Shown here in pieces: positions 17,680 through 27,950 of a stretch of 52,577 nucleotides of DNA. The DNA comes from an uncultured Sterolibacterium sp. (GTDB taxonomy: Bacteria > Pseudomonadota > Gammaproteobacteria > Burkholderiales > Rhodocyclaceae). How positions within the stretch are numbered: the stretch's first letter is position 1; each line of letters opens with the position of its first letter. Made by a program: the position numbers and the translations under genes. The stretch lies in NCBI GenBank assembly GCA_903832735.1, contig CAILCO010000116.1, positions 1 to 52,577 on the forward strand, in the 5' to 3' direction. The notes under the pieces were generated by a model, which saw nothing but the letters and a program-made list of their open reading frames with translations, did not search any database and was not told where the DNA came from.

Positions 17680-18675
17680 ATGTTGAGCCGCACCGCCGAT
17701 CACCTGTTCTGGATGGCCCGCTACACCGAGCGGGCCGAAAATACCGCGCGCATGCTCGACGTCCGGGTCCAGAACGCGCTCCTGCCGCAATCGACGCTGG
17801 CGGCCGAACAGGGATGGCGCGCCCTGCTCGGCATCTCCGAACTGGAACCGGCCTTCGCTGTCAAATACCCGGCACTGACACAGCCGAATGTGATCGATTT
17901 CATGGCGCGCAATCCGGACAACCCCTCCTCGATCGCCAACTGTCTGACGGCGGCGCGCGAAAATGCCCGGGCCGTACGCGGCACGCTGACCACCGAAGTC
18001 TGGGAAACCGAGAACGCCACCTGGATAGAATTGCAGCAGCACCTCAGGGGCAGCCTGTTGGAGCAAAATCCCGGCAAGTTCTTCGAATGGGTAAAGTATC
18101 GCTCACACCTGTCGCGCGGCGTCACCCTCGGCACCATGCTCCAGGACAAGGCCTTCGACTTCATTCGTCTGGGCACCTTCCTGGAACGCGCCGACAATAC
18201 GGCGCGCATCCTCGATGTGAAATTTCTCGCCGCGCAAGACGGCGAGTCCGTCGAACCCGGTGGCCAGCCGGAGTTTTACTACTGGGCTGCCCTGCTGCGC
18301 TCCGTCTCGGCCTTCGAGATCTATCGCAAGGTCTATCGCGACGTGATCACCCCGATGCGCGTCGCCGAGTTGCTGATGCTCCATCCCAAGATGCCGCGCT
18401 CCTTGATGGCCTGCATGGACGGCATCGTGGACATCCTGAAGGAGGTTCACAACGAAGGTTCGCGCGACACCGAACGCTTCGCCGGGAAATTGCACGCCGA
18501 ATTGAAATTCTCGCGCATCGAGGAGATACTCGAAGAAGGCCTGCACAGCTACCTGACCCGGTTTCTGGAGTGCATCAATGAACTGGGCGAACGCATCAGC
18601 AGCGACTTCCTGGTGCCCATGAAAGATGCCCAGGAGCAATCTCAAGCGCAGACGCCCGTATCCAGCCAGACCTGA
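17680..18675 (+). CDS. Alpha-E domain protein (DUF403/COG2307)
   Basis: A 331-residue mostly helical protein. It opens with MLSRTADHLFWMARYTERAENTARMLDV, the defining N-terminus of the Alpha-E family, and repeats a related motif at FIRLGTFLERADNTARILDVKF (about residues 164-186). The conserved E-R-A-E/D-N-T-A-R residues are thought to form a functional surface. In comparative-genomic work it always accompanies circularly permuted ATP-grasp proteins and is taken as a cofactor of the same pathway. It starts two bases after the preceding stop codon. Cytoplasmic; no signal peptide. Confidence 0.92.
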   Translation: MLSRTADHLFWMARYTERAENTARMLDVRVQNALLPQSTLAAEQGWRALLGISELEPAFAVKYPALTQPNVIDFMARNPDNPSSIANCLTAARENARAVRGTLTTEVWETENATWIELQQHLRGSLLEQNPGKFFEWVKYRSHLSRGVTLGTMLQDKAFDFIRLGTFLERADNTARILDVKFLAAQDGESVEPGGQPEFYYWAALLRSVSAFEIYRKVYRDVITPMRVAELLMLHPKMPRSLMACMDGIVDILKEVHNEGSRDTERFAGKLHAELKFSRIEEILEEGLHSYLTRFLECINELGERISSDFLVPMKDAQEQSQAQTPVSSQT

Positions 18676-18713
18676 CGCGGCCAGCCACCTCACTCACCGA
18701 AAGACACCCGAGC

Positions 18714-21700
18714 ATGGCCATCCGCATCGCATTGCACCACAAGACCAGTTACCGCTATGACCGCCCGGTCGCCCTGTCGCCGCATGAAGTCCGCCTGCGT
18801 CCGGCGCCCCATGCCCGCACACCGATCCTTGCGTATTCGCTGACCGTCAAGCCCGACCAGCATTTCATCAACTGGCAGCAGGACCCTTACGGCAATTACA
18901 TCGGCCGCTTCGTCTTCCCGGAAAAATCCGACACCCTGGAGTTCACGGTCGATCTGGTGGCGGACATGAGCGTGATCAACCCGTTCGACTTTTTCGTCGA
19001 AAAATACGCCGAGCATTTCCCTTTCGCTTACCCGGCGCAACTCGCTGCCGAACTCGGCGCCTATCTGAAGACGGAGGCGCCGGGTCCCTTGCTGACGGAA
19101 TGGGTCGAGGCGGCGCGGCGCGACCTGCTGAAGAAGAACCTGGTGACCAACAACTTTCTGGTCGCCATCAATCAGCGTCTGCAAGGCGACATCGCTTATC
19201 TGCTGAGGATGGAACCCGGCGTGCAGACGCCCGAGGAAACCCTGAAAAATGGCTCCGGTTCATGCCGCGACAGCGGCTGGCTGCTGGTCCAGATCCTGCG
19301 CGAGATGGGTCTGGCGGCGCGCTTCGTCTCCGGGTACCTGATCCAATTGCGCGCCGACCAGGAAGCGCTCGACGGCCCCAGCGGCGCGGCGGCCGACTTC
19401 ACCGACCTGCATGCCTGGACCGAGGTCTATGTCCCGGGTGCGGGCTGGATCGGCCTGGACCCCACCTCGGGCATGCTCGCCAGCGAGGGCCACATCCCTC
19501 TCGCCTGCACCGCGCTGCCTTCGTCGGCGGCGCCTGTGAGCGGCTACACCGACAAGGCCGAGGTCACTTTCCAGCACGAGATGACGGTGACGCGGATACA
19601 CGAAGATCCGCGCGTCACCAAGCCCTACAGCGAAGAGGACTGGCAGGCGATCGACCGGCTCGGTCAGCAGGTCGATCTCGACCTGACGGGCCAGGATGTG
19701 CGCTTGACCCAGGGCGGGGAACCGACCTTCGTCTCGATCGACGACATGGACGGCGGGGAGTGGAATACCGAAGCGCACGGCGAGACGAAGCGCGAGTTGG
19801 CCGGGCAACTGTTGCATCGCCTGAAGAATCATTTTGCCCCGGGCGGCATGCTGCATTACGGCCAGGGCAAATGGTATCCCGGCGAGCCCCTGCCGCGCTG
19901 GGCCCTGAATATTTTCTGGCGCATCGACGGCCAGCCGATGTGGCTGGACGAGACGCTGTTCTCCTTGGATAGCCAGGATGACGGCTATGGCGACGGCGAG
20001 GCCGCACGCTACTCCGCGGCACTGGTCAAGGCGCTTAACCTGCCGGCCGACAGCCGGATCGCCGCGTATGAGGACGTCTGGCTGCAGACGCAACGCGAGC
20101 AGGCGCTGCCGGCGAATCTCGACCCGCTTCAGGCCGATCTCGCCGCACCGGATGATCGGCGCCGCCTGGCGCGCTTGCTGGAACGGGGCCTGGGCCGGGT
20201 CGTCGGCTATGTCCTGCCGCTGGCCGCGCAGGAAGTCGATCCCGGCATCGCGCTCGGGACGGCCTGGCGCACCTCGTCCTGGCCGCTCAAACGCGAGCAT
20301 CTCTACCTGATCGAGGGCGATTCGCCGATGGGCTTGCGCCTGCCGCTCAACGCGCTGCCCTGGGTACTGCCGGAGGAGCGCGCACACGAATTCGAAGTCG
20401 ACCCGTTCTCACCGCGCACCGCGCTGGCCGCAACGCAGGTGATAGCCGGCGTCAAGCGCGACAGGAAAGGCAAGTTCAGTTCGGTCGCGCCTGCCGACCC
20501 AAAACCCGCGCCTCGCGAGGTGATTCATACCGCCCTGTGCGTCGAAGTGCGCGGCGGACGCCTCCATGTCTTCATGCCGCCGCTCAAGCGCATCGAGGAT
20601 TATCTGGCGCTGGTGGGCACGATCGAACATACCGCGGCCAAACTGAAACTGAAGTTGCGCATCGAAGGCTACCCGCCGCCGCGCGACCCGCGCATCAAAC
20701 TCCTCTCGGTGACGCCCGACCCCGGCGTGATCGAGGTGAATATCCACCCGGCGGCAAGTTGGAATGAGTTGGTCTATACGGTATCGACGCTGTATCAGGA
20801 GGCGCGGCTGACCCGCCTGGGCACGGAAAAATTCATGATCGACGGCCGGCACACCGGAACCGGCGGCGGCAACCATGCCACTCTGGGCGGCGCCACGGCG
20901 GAAGACAGTCCGATGCTGCGCCGCCCGGACTTGCTGAAGAGCCTGATCACCTATTGGCAGAATCATCCGGCGCTGTCCTATCTCTTTTCCGGCACCTTCA
21001 TCGGCCCGACCAGCCAGGCGCCGCGGGTAGACGAGGCGCGCGACGACAATCTCTACGAACTGGCGATCGCCTTCCAGCAGATGGACAAGGTGCTGGTGAA
21101 CCTTGCGCCCGGCGACCAGCCCTGGATGGTGGACCGGTTGCTACGCAACCTGCTGGTGGACCTGACGGGCAACACCCATCGCACGGAGTTTTCCATCGAC
21201 AAGCTGTATTCCCCGGACGGCCCGACCGGCCGGCTGGGTCTGGTAGAATTCCGCGCCTTCGAGATGCCGCCGCACGAGCGCATGAGCTTGCTTCAGATGC
21301 TCCTGTTGCGCGCCCTGGTGGCGCGTTTCTGGCGCGAGCCCTATCAGGCCAAGCTGGTCAACTGGGGCACGGCCTTGCACGACCGCTGGATGCTGCCGCA
21401 TTTCGTGGCGCAAGATATTCGCGATGTCGCCCGCGATTTGCGCGCATCGGGTTATAAATTTGAAGATCATTGGTTCGACCCCTTTATCGAATTTCGTTTC
21501 CCCCGTTTCGGCACGGTGGTCTATGAAGGCGTGGAGATGGAATTGCGCCAGGCGATCGAGCCGTGGAACGTACTGGGTGAGGAAATGAGCGGCGGCGGCA
21601 CTGCAAGGTATGTCGATTCGTCGGTGGAACGCATGCAGTTGCGGGTGCGCGGCCTCACCGACGGGCGCCATGCGATCGCCTGCAACGGCCGCATGCTGCC

Positions 21701-22043
21701 GTTGCATCCGACCGGGGTGCCGGGAGAATACGTCGCCGGCGTCCGCTTCCGCGCCTGGAGTCCCTGGTCGGCGCTGCATCCCTCGATCAAGGTGCAGGCA
21801 CCCTTGACCTTCGATCTGGTCGACACCTGGAGCGGCCGTGCGATCGGCGGCTGCACCTACCACGTAGCGCACCCGGGCGGACGCAGCGAAAGCACTTCGC
21901 CGGTCAATGCCAACGCCGCCGAAGCGCGCCGCTTTGCGCGCTTCTGGGCGCACGGGCATACGCCGGGTCCGCTGCACTTGACCAAAGAAGCGCTCAATCC
22001 GTGCTTTCCGATGACCCTGGATTTACGCTGGCGGCCGGATTGA
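18714..22043 (+). CDS. Transglutaminase-like protease fused to DUF2126
   Basis: A 1109-residue fusion. Residues 1-290 are a bacterial transglutaminase-like unit: an N-terminal beta domain (YRYDRPVALSPHEVRLRPAP), the catalytic Cys in NGSGSCRDSGWLLVQILRE (about 180), His in DLHAWTEVYVPG and Asp in WIGLDPTSG. The rest (about 320-1105) is the DUF2126/COG4196 region, beginning with LTQGGEPTFVS and GKWYPGEPLPRWAL. The transglutaminase fold here most likely acts as a peptidase or amidase on the product of the neighbouring ATP-grasp enzymes. DUF2126 has no established activity. Cytoplasmic by sequence. Third gene of the operon. Confidence 0.9.
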   Translation: MAIRIALHHKTSYRYDRPVALSPHEVRLRPAPHARTPILAYSLTVKPDQHFINWQQDPYGNYIGRFVFPEKSDTLEFTVDLVADMSVINPFDFFVEKYAEHFPFAYPAQLAAELGAYLKTEAPGPLLTEWVEAARRDLLKKNLVTNNFLVAINQRLQGDIAYLLRMEPGVQTPEETLKNGSGSCRDSGWLLVQILREMGLAARFVSGYLIQLRADQEALDGPSGAAADFTDLHAWTEVYVPGAGWIGLDPTSGMLASEGHIPLACTALPSSAAPVSGYTDKAEVTFQHEMTVTRIHEDPRVTKPYSEEDWQAIDRLGQQVDLDLTGQDVRLTQGGEPTFVSIDDMDGGEWNTEAHGETKRELAGQLLHRLKNHFAPGGMLHYGQGKWYPGEPLPRWALNIFWRIDGQPMWLDETLFSLDSQDDGYGDGEAARYSAALVKALNLPADSRIAAYEDVWLQTQREQALPANLDPLQADLAAPDDRRRLARLLERGLGRVVGYVLPLAAQEVDPGIALGTAWRTSSWPLKREHLYLIEGDSPMGLRLPLNALPWVLPEERAHEFEVDPFSPRTALAATQVIAGVKRDRKGKFSSVAPADPKPAPREVIHTALCVEVRGGRLHVFMPPLKRIEDYLALVGTIEHTAAKLKLKLRIEGYPPPRDPRIKLLSVTPDPGVIEVNIHPAASWNELVYTVSTLYQEARLTRLGTEKFMIDGRHTGTGGGNHATLGGATAEDSPMLRRPDLLKSLITYWQNHPALSYLFSGTFIGPTSQAPRVDEARDDNLYELAIAFQQMDKVLVNLAPGDQPWMVDRLLRNLLVDLTGNTHRTEFSIDKLYSPDGPTGRLGLVEFRAFEMPPHERMSLLQMLLLRALVARFWREPYQAKLVNWGTALHDRWMLPHFVAQDIRDVARDLRASGYKFEDHWFDPFIEFRFPRFGTVVYEGVEMELRQAIEPWNVLGEEMSGGGTARYVDSSVERMQLRVRGLTDGRHAIACNGRMLPLHPTGVPGEYVAGVRFRAWSPWSALHPSIKVQAPLTFDLVDTWSGRAIGGCTYHVAHPGGRSESTSPVNANAAEARRFARFWAHGHTPGPLHLTKEALNPCFPMTLDLRWRPD

Positions 22044-22070
22044 TCCGTTGCTACAGGAAGATCAGAACGA

Positions 22071-24638
22071 ATGTTGAGTAAGCTGCTCGCCCAGTATGTT
22101 GCGGCGCCCGACTGCTACGATGAAATGCTCGCCGCCTCGGGCCAGCCGCGGCCGCACTGGCGCGCCATGCTGGAGAGCCTGGCGACAGAAGCCCCCGACC
22201 TGATGCGTCAGCGGCAGGACGCGGTGCAGCGTCAGGTGCGCGAAAACGGCGTCACCTACAACGTCTATACCGACGCCAAGGGCGTGCAACGCCCCTGGGA
22301 TCTGAACGCCCTGCCCCTGATCCTGCCCCAGGACGAGTGGTCCGGCATCAAGGAGGCGGTGATCCAGCGTGCCACGCTGATGAACCAGATTCTCGGCGAC
22401 GTCTATGGCGAACAGCGGATGCTCGAAGAGGGCCTGCTGCCTCCCGCCCTGATTCACGGCCATGCCGGTTACCTCAGGCCGGCCCAGGGCATGAAGCACA
22501 GCGACGGGGTCGCCCTGCATTTCTATGCCTGCGATCTGGCGCGAGCCGCCGATGGGCGCTGGTGGGTTCTGTCCGACCGTACGCAGGCGCCCTCCGGCGC
22601 CGGCTACGCGCTGGAAAACCGCTCCATCATCGCGCGCATTTTTCCGGATCTGATGCGCGATCTGAAAGTGCAGCCGATCCGCGGATTCTTCCGCACCATG
22701 CGCGAAAGCCTGGCCGACTGGGGGCGCCAGTGCACCGGCGGCGTTCCCTTGCGCGAGGGCGAAGAGCCGCTGATGGTGCTGCTCACTCCCGGCCCTTACA
22801 ACGAAACCTACTACGAGCAGGCGTTTCTGGCGCGCACGCTCGGCTTGCCGCTGGTCGAAGGCGGCGACTTGACGGTGCGCCACGGTCTGGTCTGGATGAA
22901 GACCTTGTCCGGCCTGCAACGGGTGCATGTGATCATGCGCCGGGTCGACGATGATTATTGCGACCCGCTGGAATTGCACGCCGAATCGGCGCTGGGCGTG
23001 GTCGGCCTGACCGAGGCGGCGCGGCGCGGCAACGTGCTGATCGCCAACAGCCTGGGCTCCGGCCTGCTCGAGTCCGGCGCACTGCTCGGCTTCCTGCCTG
23101 GGCTTTGCCGACGTCTGCTCGGCGAGCCCCTGAAGATGCCGTCGGTCGCCACCTGGTGGTGCGGCGAGCCCGCCGCGCTCGAAGAAGTCGTCGCCCAGTT
23201 GGAGCAACTGGTGATCAAGCCGAGCTTTCCGCAACTGCGGCAATTGCCCGTCTTCGGTCAAGACCTGAAGGGCGAAGCGCGCGCCGCCTTCATCGCTCAA
23301 CTCCGCGCCAATCCGAGCAACTATGTGGCCCAGGAACAGGTGCAACTGTCTCAGGCGCCGGTGTGGCGACCCGGCCCGCCAGGAGGCTTGAGCGCTCGCG
23401 CCATTGGTCTGCGCGTCTATGCCTGCGCCACGCCGAACGGCTATGTGCTGATGCCTGGTGGCCTGACCCGTGCGGCAACGGGGCTGGATGCGCGCGTCAT
23501 CGCCATGCAGCAAGGCGGCGGCAGCAAGGACACCTGGGTCCAGGCCAGCGCCGGGCGCGCTGCGCCGCGGCCCCTGCAGCGCGTCACACGGAGCCAGGAT
23601 CTGGTCCGCGACGATACCCATCTGTCCAGCCGGATGGCGGAGAATTTATTCTGGTTCGGCCGCCACAGCGAGCGCTGCGACAATATCGCGCGCCTGCTCA
23701 GGGTCGCCTTGAACATCCTGTTCGATGTCCGGCCCGGCTATCGCGGCGCCGAATGGCCGACGATCGAGCACCTGTGCACCTGGTTCCACTTGCTCGACCC
23801 CAAGCTAAAACAGGGTCAGAGTCAGAGTCAAAGCCAAGGGCAGGAGCAGGAGCAGGAACTGGCAACCCATCTGGGGCCGGCGCTGAGCGATGAAGAAATC
23901 GAAGCTGCCCTTTTGCTGGCCGTGGTCTCGCCCAAGGTTCCGGGGCTGGCCAGGCAGGTGCAGAAGTTGTTCAGCACCGCCAACCATCTGGGCGAGCGGA
24001 TGTCTGTCGACAACTGGCGCGCCCTGAACCGGTTGGTGCAGCGCATGGCCGGCGCCGAAGATCAGCCGTCGCAATCGGAAGCGATGACCCTGCTCGACGA
24101 TGCCACCGCCGCACTGATGACCATGTCAGGGTTCGCGCTCGACGGCATGACCCGCGACATGGGCTGGCGCTTTCTTTCGCTCGGCCGGCGCCTGGAACGG
24201 CTGCAATTCCAGAGCCTGGTGTTGCAACACGCGCTGGGCATGCCGGCCAACGGCAGCCTGGACTGGCTGCTGGAACTGTCGGACAGCATCATCACCTACC
24301 GCGCACGCTACCGGGCACAGCCCGAGTGGCTGCCGGTGCTCGATCTGTTGGTGCTCGACGAGAGCAATCCGCGCTCCATCATGTTCCAGATGGAGGGCAT
24401 CCTGAAGGGCCTGGGGAAAATCGCGGCGCTCTATGGCCCCTGCGGCGCGGAACAACTGGCACCGCTCAACGACGAACTGCTGGCGCTGGCCCAGGGCACG
24501 GATCTGTACTGGCGCAATGCGCGCCTGATCGACCTGCTGTATCGCGTCAATGTCGCCAGCGCGGCACTGTCGGAACGGATCGGTCTGAAATTTTTCACCT
24601 ATACCGATAATGTCCTGCACAGGACCGGAAAAGTATGA
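22071..24638 (+). CDS. Circularly permuted ATP-grasp/Alpha-E fusion protein
   Basis: An 855-residue fusion of the two activities that the first two genes encode separately. Residues about 10-500 are a second circularly permuted ATP-grasp module (ALENRSIIARIFPDLMRD, VLLTPGPYNETYYEQAFLA, HVIMRRVDDDYCDPL, MPGGLTRAA...GGGSKDTWV). Residues about 520-855 are an Alpha-E domain beginning LSSRMAENLFWFGRHSERCDNIARLLRV. The Alpha-E part carries a Gln/Ser/Glu-rich low-complexity linker (about 581-599) encoded by short repeats at 23811-23865. The gene overlaps the last operon gene by four bases (ATGA). Having separate and fused versions in one operon suggests two ligation steps or a heteromeric enzyme. 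Confidence 0.9.
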   Translation: MLSKLLAQYVAAPDCYDEMLAASGQPRPHWRAMLESLATEAPDLMRQRQDAVQRQVRENGVTYNVYTDAKGVQRPWDLNALPLILPQDEWSGIKEAVIQRATLMNQILGDVYGEQRMLEEGLLPPALIHGHAGYLRPAQGMKHSDGVALHFYACDLARAADGRWWVLSDRTQAPSGAGYALENRSIIARIFPDLMRDLKVQPIRGFFRTMRESLADWGRQCTGGVPLREGEEPLMVLLTPGPYNETYYEQAFLARTLGLPLVEGGDLTVRHGLVWMKTLSGLQRVHVIMRRVDDDYCDPLELHAESALGVVGLTEAARRGNVLIANSLGSGLLESGALLGFLPGLCRRLLGEPLKMPSVATWWCGEPAALEEVVAQLEQLVIKPSFPQLRQLPVFGQDLKGEARAAFIAQLRANPSNYVAQEQVQLSQAPVWRPGPPGGLSARAIGLRVYACATPNGYVLMPGGLTRAATGLDARVIAMQQGGGSKDTWVQASAGRAAPRPLQRVTRSQDLVRDDTHLSSRMAENLFWFGRHSERCDNIARLLRVALNILFDVRPGYRGAEWPTIEHLCTWFHLLDPKLKQGQSQSQSQGQEQEQELATHLGPALSDEEIEAALLLAVVSPKVPGLARQVQKLFSTANHLGERMSVDNWRALNRLVQRMAGAEDQPSQSEAMTLLDDATAALMTMSGFALDGMTRDMGWRFLSLGRRLERLQFQSLVLQHALGMPANGSLDWLLELSDSIITYRARYRAQPEWLPVLDLLVLDESNPRSIMFQMEGILKGLGKIAALYGPCGAEQLAPLNDELLALAQGTDLYWRNARLIDLLYRVNVASAALSERIGLKFFTYTDNVLHRTGKV

Positions 24639-25570
24639 GCGATTCCCCAACGAGCGTCGCCAGCGCTGCGCCCTGCGCGCGCTTCCGCGTCGTCCACGAA
24701 ACCCTTTACACCTACCAAAGTATCGTTGCGCTGTCGCAGCAATACCTGCATATGACGCCGCGTTCGTTTCCCTATCAGCGAACCGAGGCGCATAGCATCC
24801 TGATCGAACCGGCGGAGGAAGAAACCGTCGATGGCACCGACTATTTCGGCAATGGCACACGGCAGTTCGCGATCATCCTGCCGCACAAGAGTTTGCGGGT
24901 CCATGCCGAATCGACCGTGGTCCTGCTGCCGCGCCTCGGTCTCGAACGGATCGGACTCAAGGCGACGCCGCCGTGGGAGCAACTGCGCACCTTGATGCAG
25001 CAGGACAAGAGCGCGGCCACCCTGGAAGCCTGCCGCTACCTCTACGCGTCGCCCCACGTCAGTTGCAGCCCCGCGCTGGAGCAGTATGCCCGGATCAGTT
25101 ATACGGCGGGCCGGCCGCACCTCGATGCTGCGCTGGAGTTATGCCACCGGATCTTCGAGGACTTCGAGTTCGACGACGAGGCGACCGATATTTCCACGCC
25201 GCTGGAAGAAGTGCTCCTGGGCCGTCGCGGCGTCTGCCAGGATTTCGCCCACTTGATGATCGGCTGCCTGAGAAGTCTCGGCCTGCCGGCGCGTTACCTG
25301 AGCGGCTACATCCTGACCCACCCGCCTGTAGGTCAGCCGCGGATGATCGGCGCAGACGCTTCCCATGCCTGGGTGTCGGTGTATTGCCCGGATCAGGGCT
25401 GGGTGGATTTCGACCCGACCAACCGCTGCCTGGTGCAATGCGAGCACATCACCCTGGGCTGGGGCCGCGATTTCAGCGACGTCACGCCGATGCGCGGCAT
25501 CGTCCTGGGTGGCGGCGAGCAGGAACTCGAAGTGCGGGTAACGGTCACCCCGCTGCCCTTGGATGCTTAG
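24635..25570 (+). CDS. Transglutaminase-like cysteine protease (COG1305)
   Basis: A 311-residue protein with the bacterial transglutaminase N-terminal domain ([27 protein letters not shown], about residues 13-40). The catalytic core has Cys in [31 protein letters not shown], His in [11 protein letters not shown] and Asp in WVDFDPTN. It is the last gene of the ATP-grasp/Alpha-E operon and is translationally coupled by an ATGA overlap. Its stop codon overlaps the stop of the convergent chemoreceptor gene. Probably cytoplasmic, since no signal peptide is seen. Confidence 0.9.
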   Translation: MSDSPTSVASAAPCARFRVVHETLYTYQSIVALSQQYLHMTPRSFPYQRTEAHSILIEPAEEETVDGTDYFGNGTRQFAIILPHKSLRVHAESTVVLLPRLGLERIGLKATPPWEQLRTLMQQDKSAATLEACRYLYASPHVSCSPALEQYARISYTAGRPHLDAALELCHRIFEDFEFDDEATDISTPLEEVLLGRRGVCQDFAHLMIGCLRSLGLPARYLSGYILTHPPVGQPRMIGADASHAWVSVYCPDQGWVDFDPTNRCLVQCEHITLGWGRDFSDVTPMRGIVLGGGEQELEVRVTVTPLPLDA

Positions 25571-27705
25571 GCGGCAATCTTGAAACGCCCCATCAGGCGA
25601 TCAAGGGTCTGCACCGACATGCTGGTTAATTCCGCACTTTGATTCGCCTCGGCAATGGCGCTCCCGACCAACCCGGCCGATTCGGCCATGGTCTCGACAC
25701 GCATTCCGTTGGCGTTCGCCGCGGCGGCCAGTTCGTCGATCTTGGCGAACAGGCGCGTCTGGATGTCCTGGATCTCATGCTTTTCGCTCGCAGCCGCGGC
25801 CGCCAGTTGCAGCCCCTCCTCGAGGCCGCCGAGCCCTTTATCCATCGTATTGACCGCCGCTTCGGCATGCGTCTGCACGGCGGAGACCATGCTGCTGATC
25901 TCGTGGGTCGATTTCGCCGTACGCTCGGCCAGTTTGCGCACCTCGTCGGCGACGACGGAAAATCCTCGCCCGGCGTCGCCGGCGCGGGCCGCCTCGATTG
26001 CTGCATTGAGGGCGAGCATGTTGGTCTGCGCGGCGATTTCACTGATGACGGTGACGATGCGGCTGATATCCGAAGCACGCGTATTGAGTTCGCGAATCGT
26101 TTGCGTAGCGACGCCGACCGATGTACGAATACCCGCGCTGCGCGTCTGAACCAGCGCGAAGTGTTCGCGCGCATCCTCGCTGGCTGAGTGCACCGCACGG
26201 CGCATGGCCTCGACGTCTATGCCGGCGCCGGCGATCTCGCCGACCTGGCGACGGATAGCCTCAAGCGTATCCTGCAGCGCCCCCTGCATCTGCGCCGAGG
26301 CTTTGCTGGACTGACGGCTCTTGCTCTGCAATGTCGAATTGGCCTCGCCGATTTCCTGGCTGGTTTGAATCACCTGGCGAATGATCTGCTCCAGATTGTC
26401 CACCACGCTATTGACCCACTGGGCGATGACCGTCACCTCGTCGCCGCGCCCCTCCGGGCCGGGCAGACGCTGCGCGAGGTCGCCGCCGCCTTCGGCAATC
26501 TTGCGCAGCACGCCTGATGTTCCACGCAAACGGTCGACCACAGGGCGAATCCCCCGACTGTGAAAGACGAAACTGCCGGCGACCGTCAGTACCAGTTGCA
26601 TCAATGCTTCCTGCAGCATCGGCAGGGCCAACATCATCTGCAAGCTCATGGCCATGGCCCAGGCGCCGATGACCACGATGCCGTAGAGTCGGGTCAGTTG
26701 ATAACCGATGCCGCGATAGCGATAGACCTCTTCGAGGTCTCCCTCGCACATCATTCCCCAGGCATCGGGCGAACCCGGCATGCTGAAGGTCGTACCCTTG
26801 CCGATCACCGGGATGTGGCGGTAGTCTGAATATCCCGGGTAAGTGACGAAGAGGTTCTGCCCGTGCCGGATGGTCTCGCGCACGCCGGGGTGCAATTCGC
26901 CGGTTGCCGGATCGTTGAAGACCAATTCGAACTCGGTGTGCCGGTTGATTTTCACCACGCCGAAATCGGTGCGCACACCCTGCTTGAGGTTATCGCCCAA
27001 AGAGAAGGCGCTATCCTCGAAGCGCGAACGGGAAAGCGCGGTACCCGGGCGGATCGACGGATCGAAGCTCGACTTCACCATGAACAGATAGTTGTCGCCT
27101 GACTCCGGAAAGATGTGCCCGGCCTCACGCTGGATCAGGTCGCCGAGCACGTCGTTGGGAACGCGGGCGCAAATGGCGCCGACGACTTCTCCCCGGACGC
27201 TGATCGGACGATAGAACATCAGCGTCACCGCATCGTGAAAGCGGGAACTGCTCGGTGGCAGCTGCTCGGTCTTCGGGTCGATATAGGGGCCGTGGAGGAA
27301 GTTGGCATTCAGCCCTGCGCTCACTACCTTCCTGTCCAGATCGCTCGCGCCTTCGCGCGCGGCATGCGTCGATACCAGCACCCGGCCGCTAGCGTCGATC
27401 AGGAACAGCTCCGAAACGTCGCGCAGCGTGGCGCGTCGCGCTTCGAGGTGCGTGCGCGGCACCTCGGCAACATTGCTTTTCATTTCCGCCCCCAGCACAT
27501 CGAGCTGGCTCCACAGGTGCTCGGCCCAGGATTGCAGGATGTTGACGCGGGTCGCGGCAAAACCTTCGAAGGCGCTTTCCAGAACTGCGTAGCGATCACG
27601 ATTGAGACAGCATCCCCAGCGCATGGCCAGCTTGCCGGTCTTGCCCAACCACGGCAACCACGAACGTTCGGCCGACGACAGATTCATTGCAAGACTCTTG
27701 AACAT
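25567..27705 (-). CDS. Cache-domain methyl-accepting chemotaxis protein with central membrane hairpin
   Basis: A 712-residue chemoreceptor. Residues about 30-310 form a Cache-type sensor ([34 protein letters not shown], further [14 protein letters not shown]). No helix precedes it; the only membrane segments are two back-to-back helices at about 330-375. A HAMP-like region and the signalling domain follow, with [37 protein letters not shown]. The sensor should therefore be cytoplasmic, which is unusual. I use the ATG at 27705, because GGAAG lies upstream and because the sigma-54 promoter at 27738-27756 would start transcription downstream of the alternative ATG at 27738. Its ligand is unknown; regulation suggests nitrogen status. 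Confidence 0.83.
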   Translation of the reverse strand: MFKSLAMNLSSAERSWLPWLGKTGKLAMRWGCCLNRDRYAVLESAFEGFAATRVNILQSWAEHLWSQLDVLGAEMKSNVAEVPRTHLEARRATLRDVSELFLIDASGRVLVSTHAAREGASDLDRKVVSAGLNANFLHGPYIDPKTEQLPPSSSRFHDAVTLMFYRPISVRGEVVGAICARVPNDVLGDLIQREAGHIFPESGDNYLFMVKSSFDPSIRPGTALSRSRFEDSAFSLGDNLKQGVRTDFGVVKINRHTEFELVFNDPATGELHPGVRETIRHGQNLFVTYPGYSDYRHIPVIGKGTTFSMPGSPDAWGMMCEGDLEEVYRYRGIGYQLTRLYGIVVIGAWAMAMSLQMMLALPMLQEALMQLVLTVAGSFVFHSRGIRPVVDRLRGTSGVLRKIAEGGGDLAQRLPGPEGRGDEVTVIAQWVNSVVDNLEQIIRQVIQTSQEIGEANSTLQSKSRQSSKASAQMQGALQDTLEAIRRQVGEIAGAGIDVEAMRRAVHSASEDAREHFALVQTRSAGIRTSVGVATQTIRELNTRASDISRIVTVISEIAAQTNMLALNAAIEAARAGDAGRGFSVVADEVRKLAERTAKSTHEISSMVSAVQTHAEAAVNTMDKGLGGLEEGLQLAAAAASEKHEIQDIQTRLFAKIDELAAAANANGMRVETMAESAGLVGSAIAEANQSAELTSMSVQTLDRLMGRFKIAA

Positions 27706-27737
27706 TTTCTTCTTCCGACAAGTAAACAGGAACGACA

Positions 27738-27756
27738 TAGCAAGACCTGTTCCATA
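27738..27756 (-). promoter_or_regulatory. Sigma-54 promoter of the chemoreceptor gene
   Basis: On the minus strand TATGGAACAGGTCTTGCTA: GG at 27753-27752 and GC at 27741-27740, ten bases apart. It differs from TGGCAC-N5-TTGCT at one position. The expected start of transcription is about 24 bases before the ATG at 27705. Confidence 0.68.
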
Positions 27757-27882
27757 CCTGCCAGAAGGGGTATCGGAAACCGCTCAGGCAAGTGAAAGTA
27801 CGGCAGTGCAGCCCCGTGGACAATGCCCGGCGCGATCATGGCGCACCACATTGGGACGGAATTTCCGGATGCCATCAGAACC

Positions 27883-27899
27883 GACACCACTATGGTGCC
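27883..27899. promoter_or_regulatory. NtrC-type site between divergent sigma-54 promoters
   Basis: GACACCACTATGGTGCC contains CACCA-CTA-TGGTG, the core of TGCACCA-N3-TGGTGCA, with 9 of 12 arm positions matching. It is 15/17 identical to the site upstream of the guanidine operon. It lies about 140 bases from the chemoreceptor -24 element and about 60 from the GGDEF-EAL one. Confidence 0.65.
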
Positions 27900-27950
27900 G
27901 CTCACCGGATCGAGTCTCGCTAGTGTGTCTTCGACACTGGGGATAGCGTG

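Noticed and set aside
22062..23621. 519-residue open frame antisense to the ATP-grasp/Alpha-E fusion gene
   Set aside because: Low-complexity composition typical of antisense frames, and no ribosome-binding site or family motif.
27705..27738. ATG at 27738 as start of the chemoreceptor
   Set aside because: The predicted sigma-54 start site lies downstream of it, and ATG 27705 has a better ribosome-binding site.
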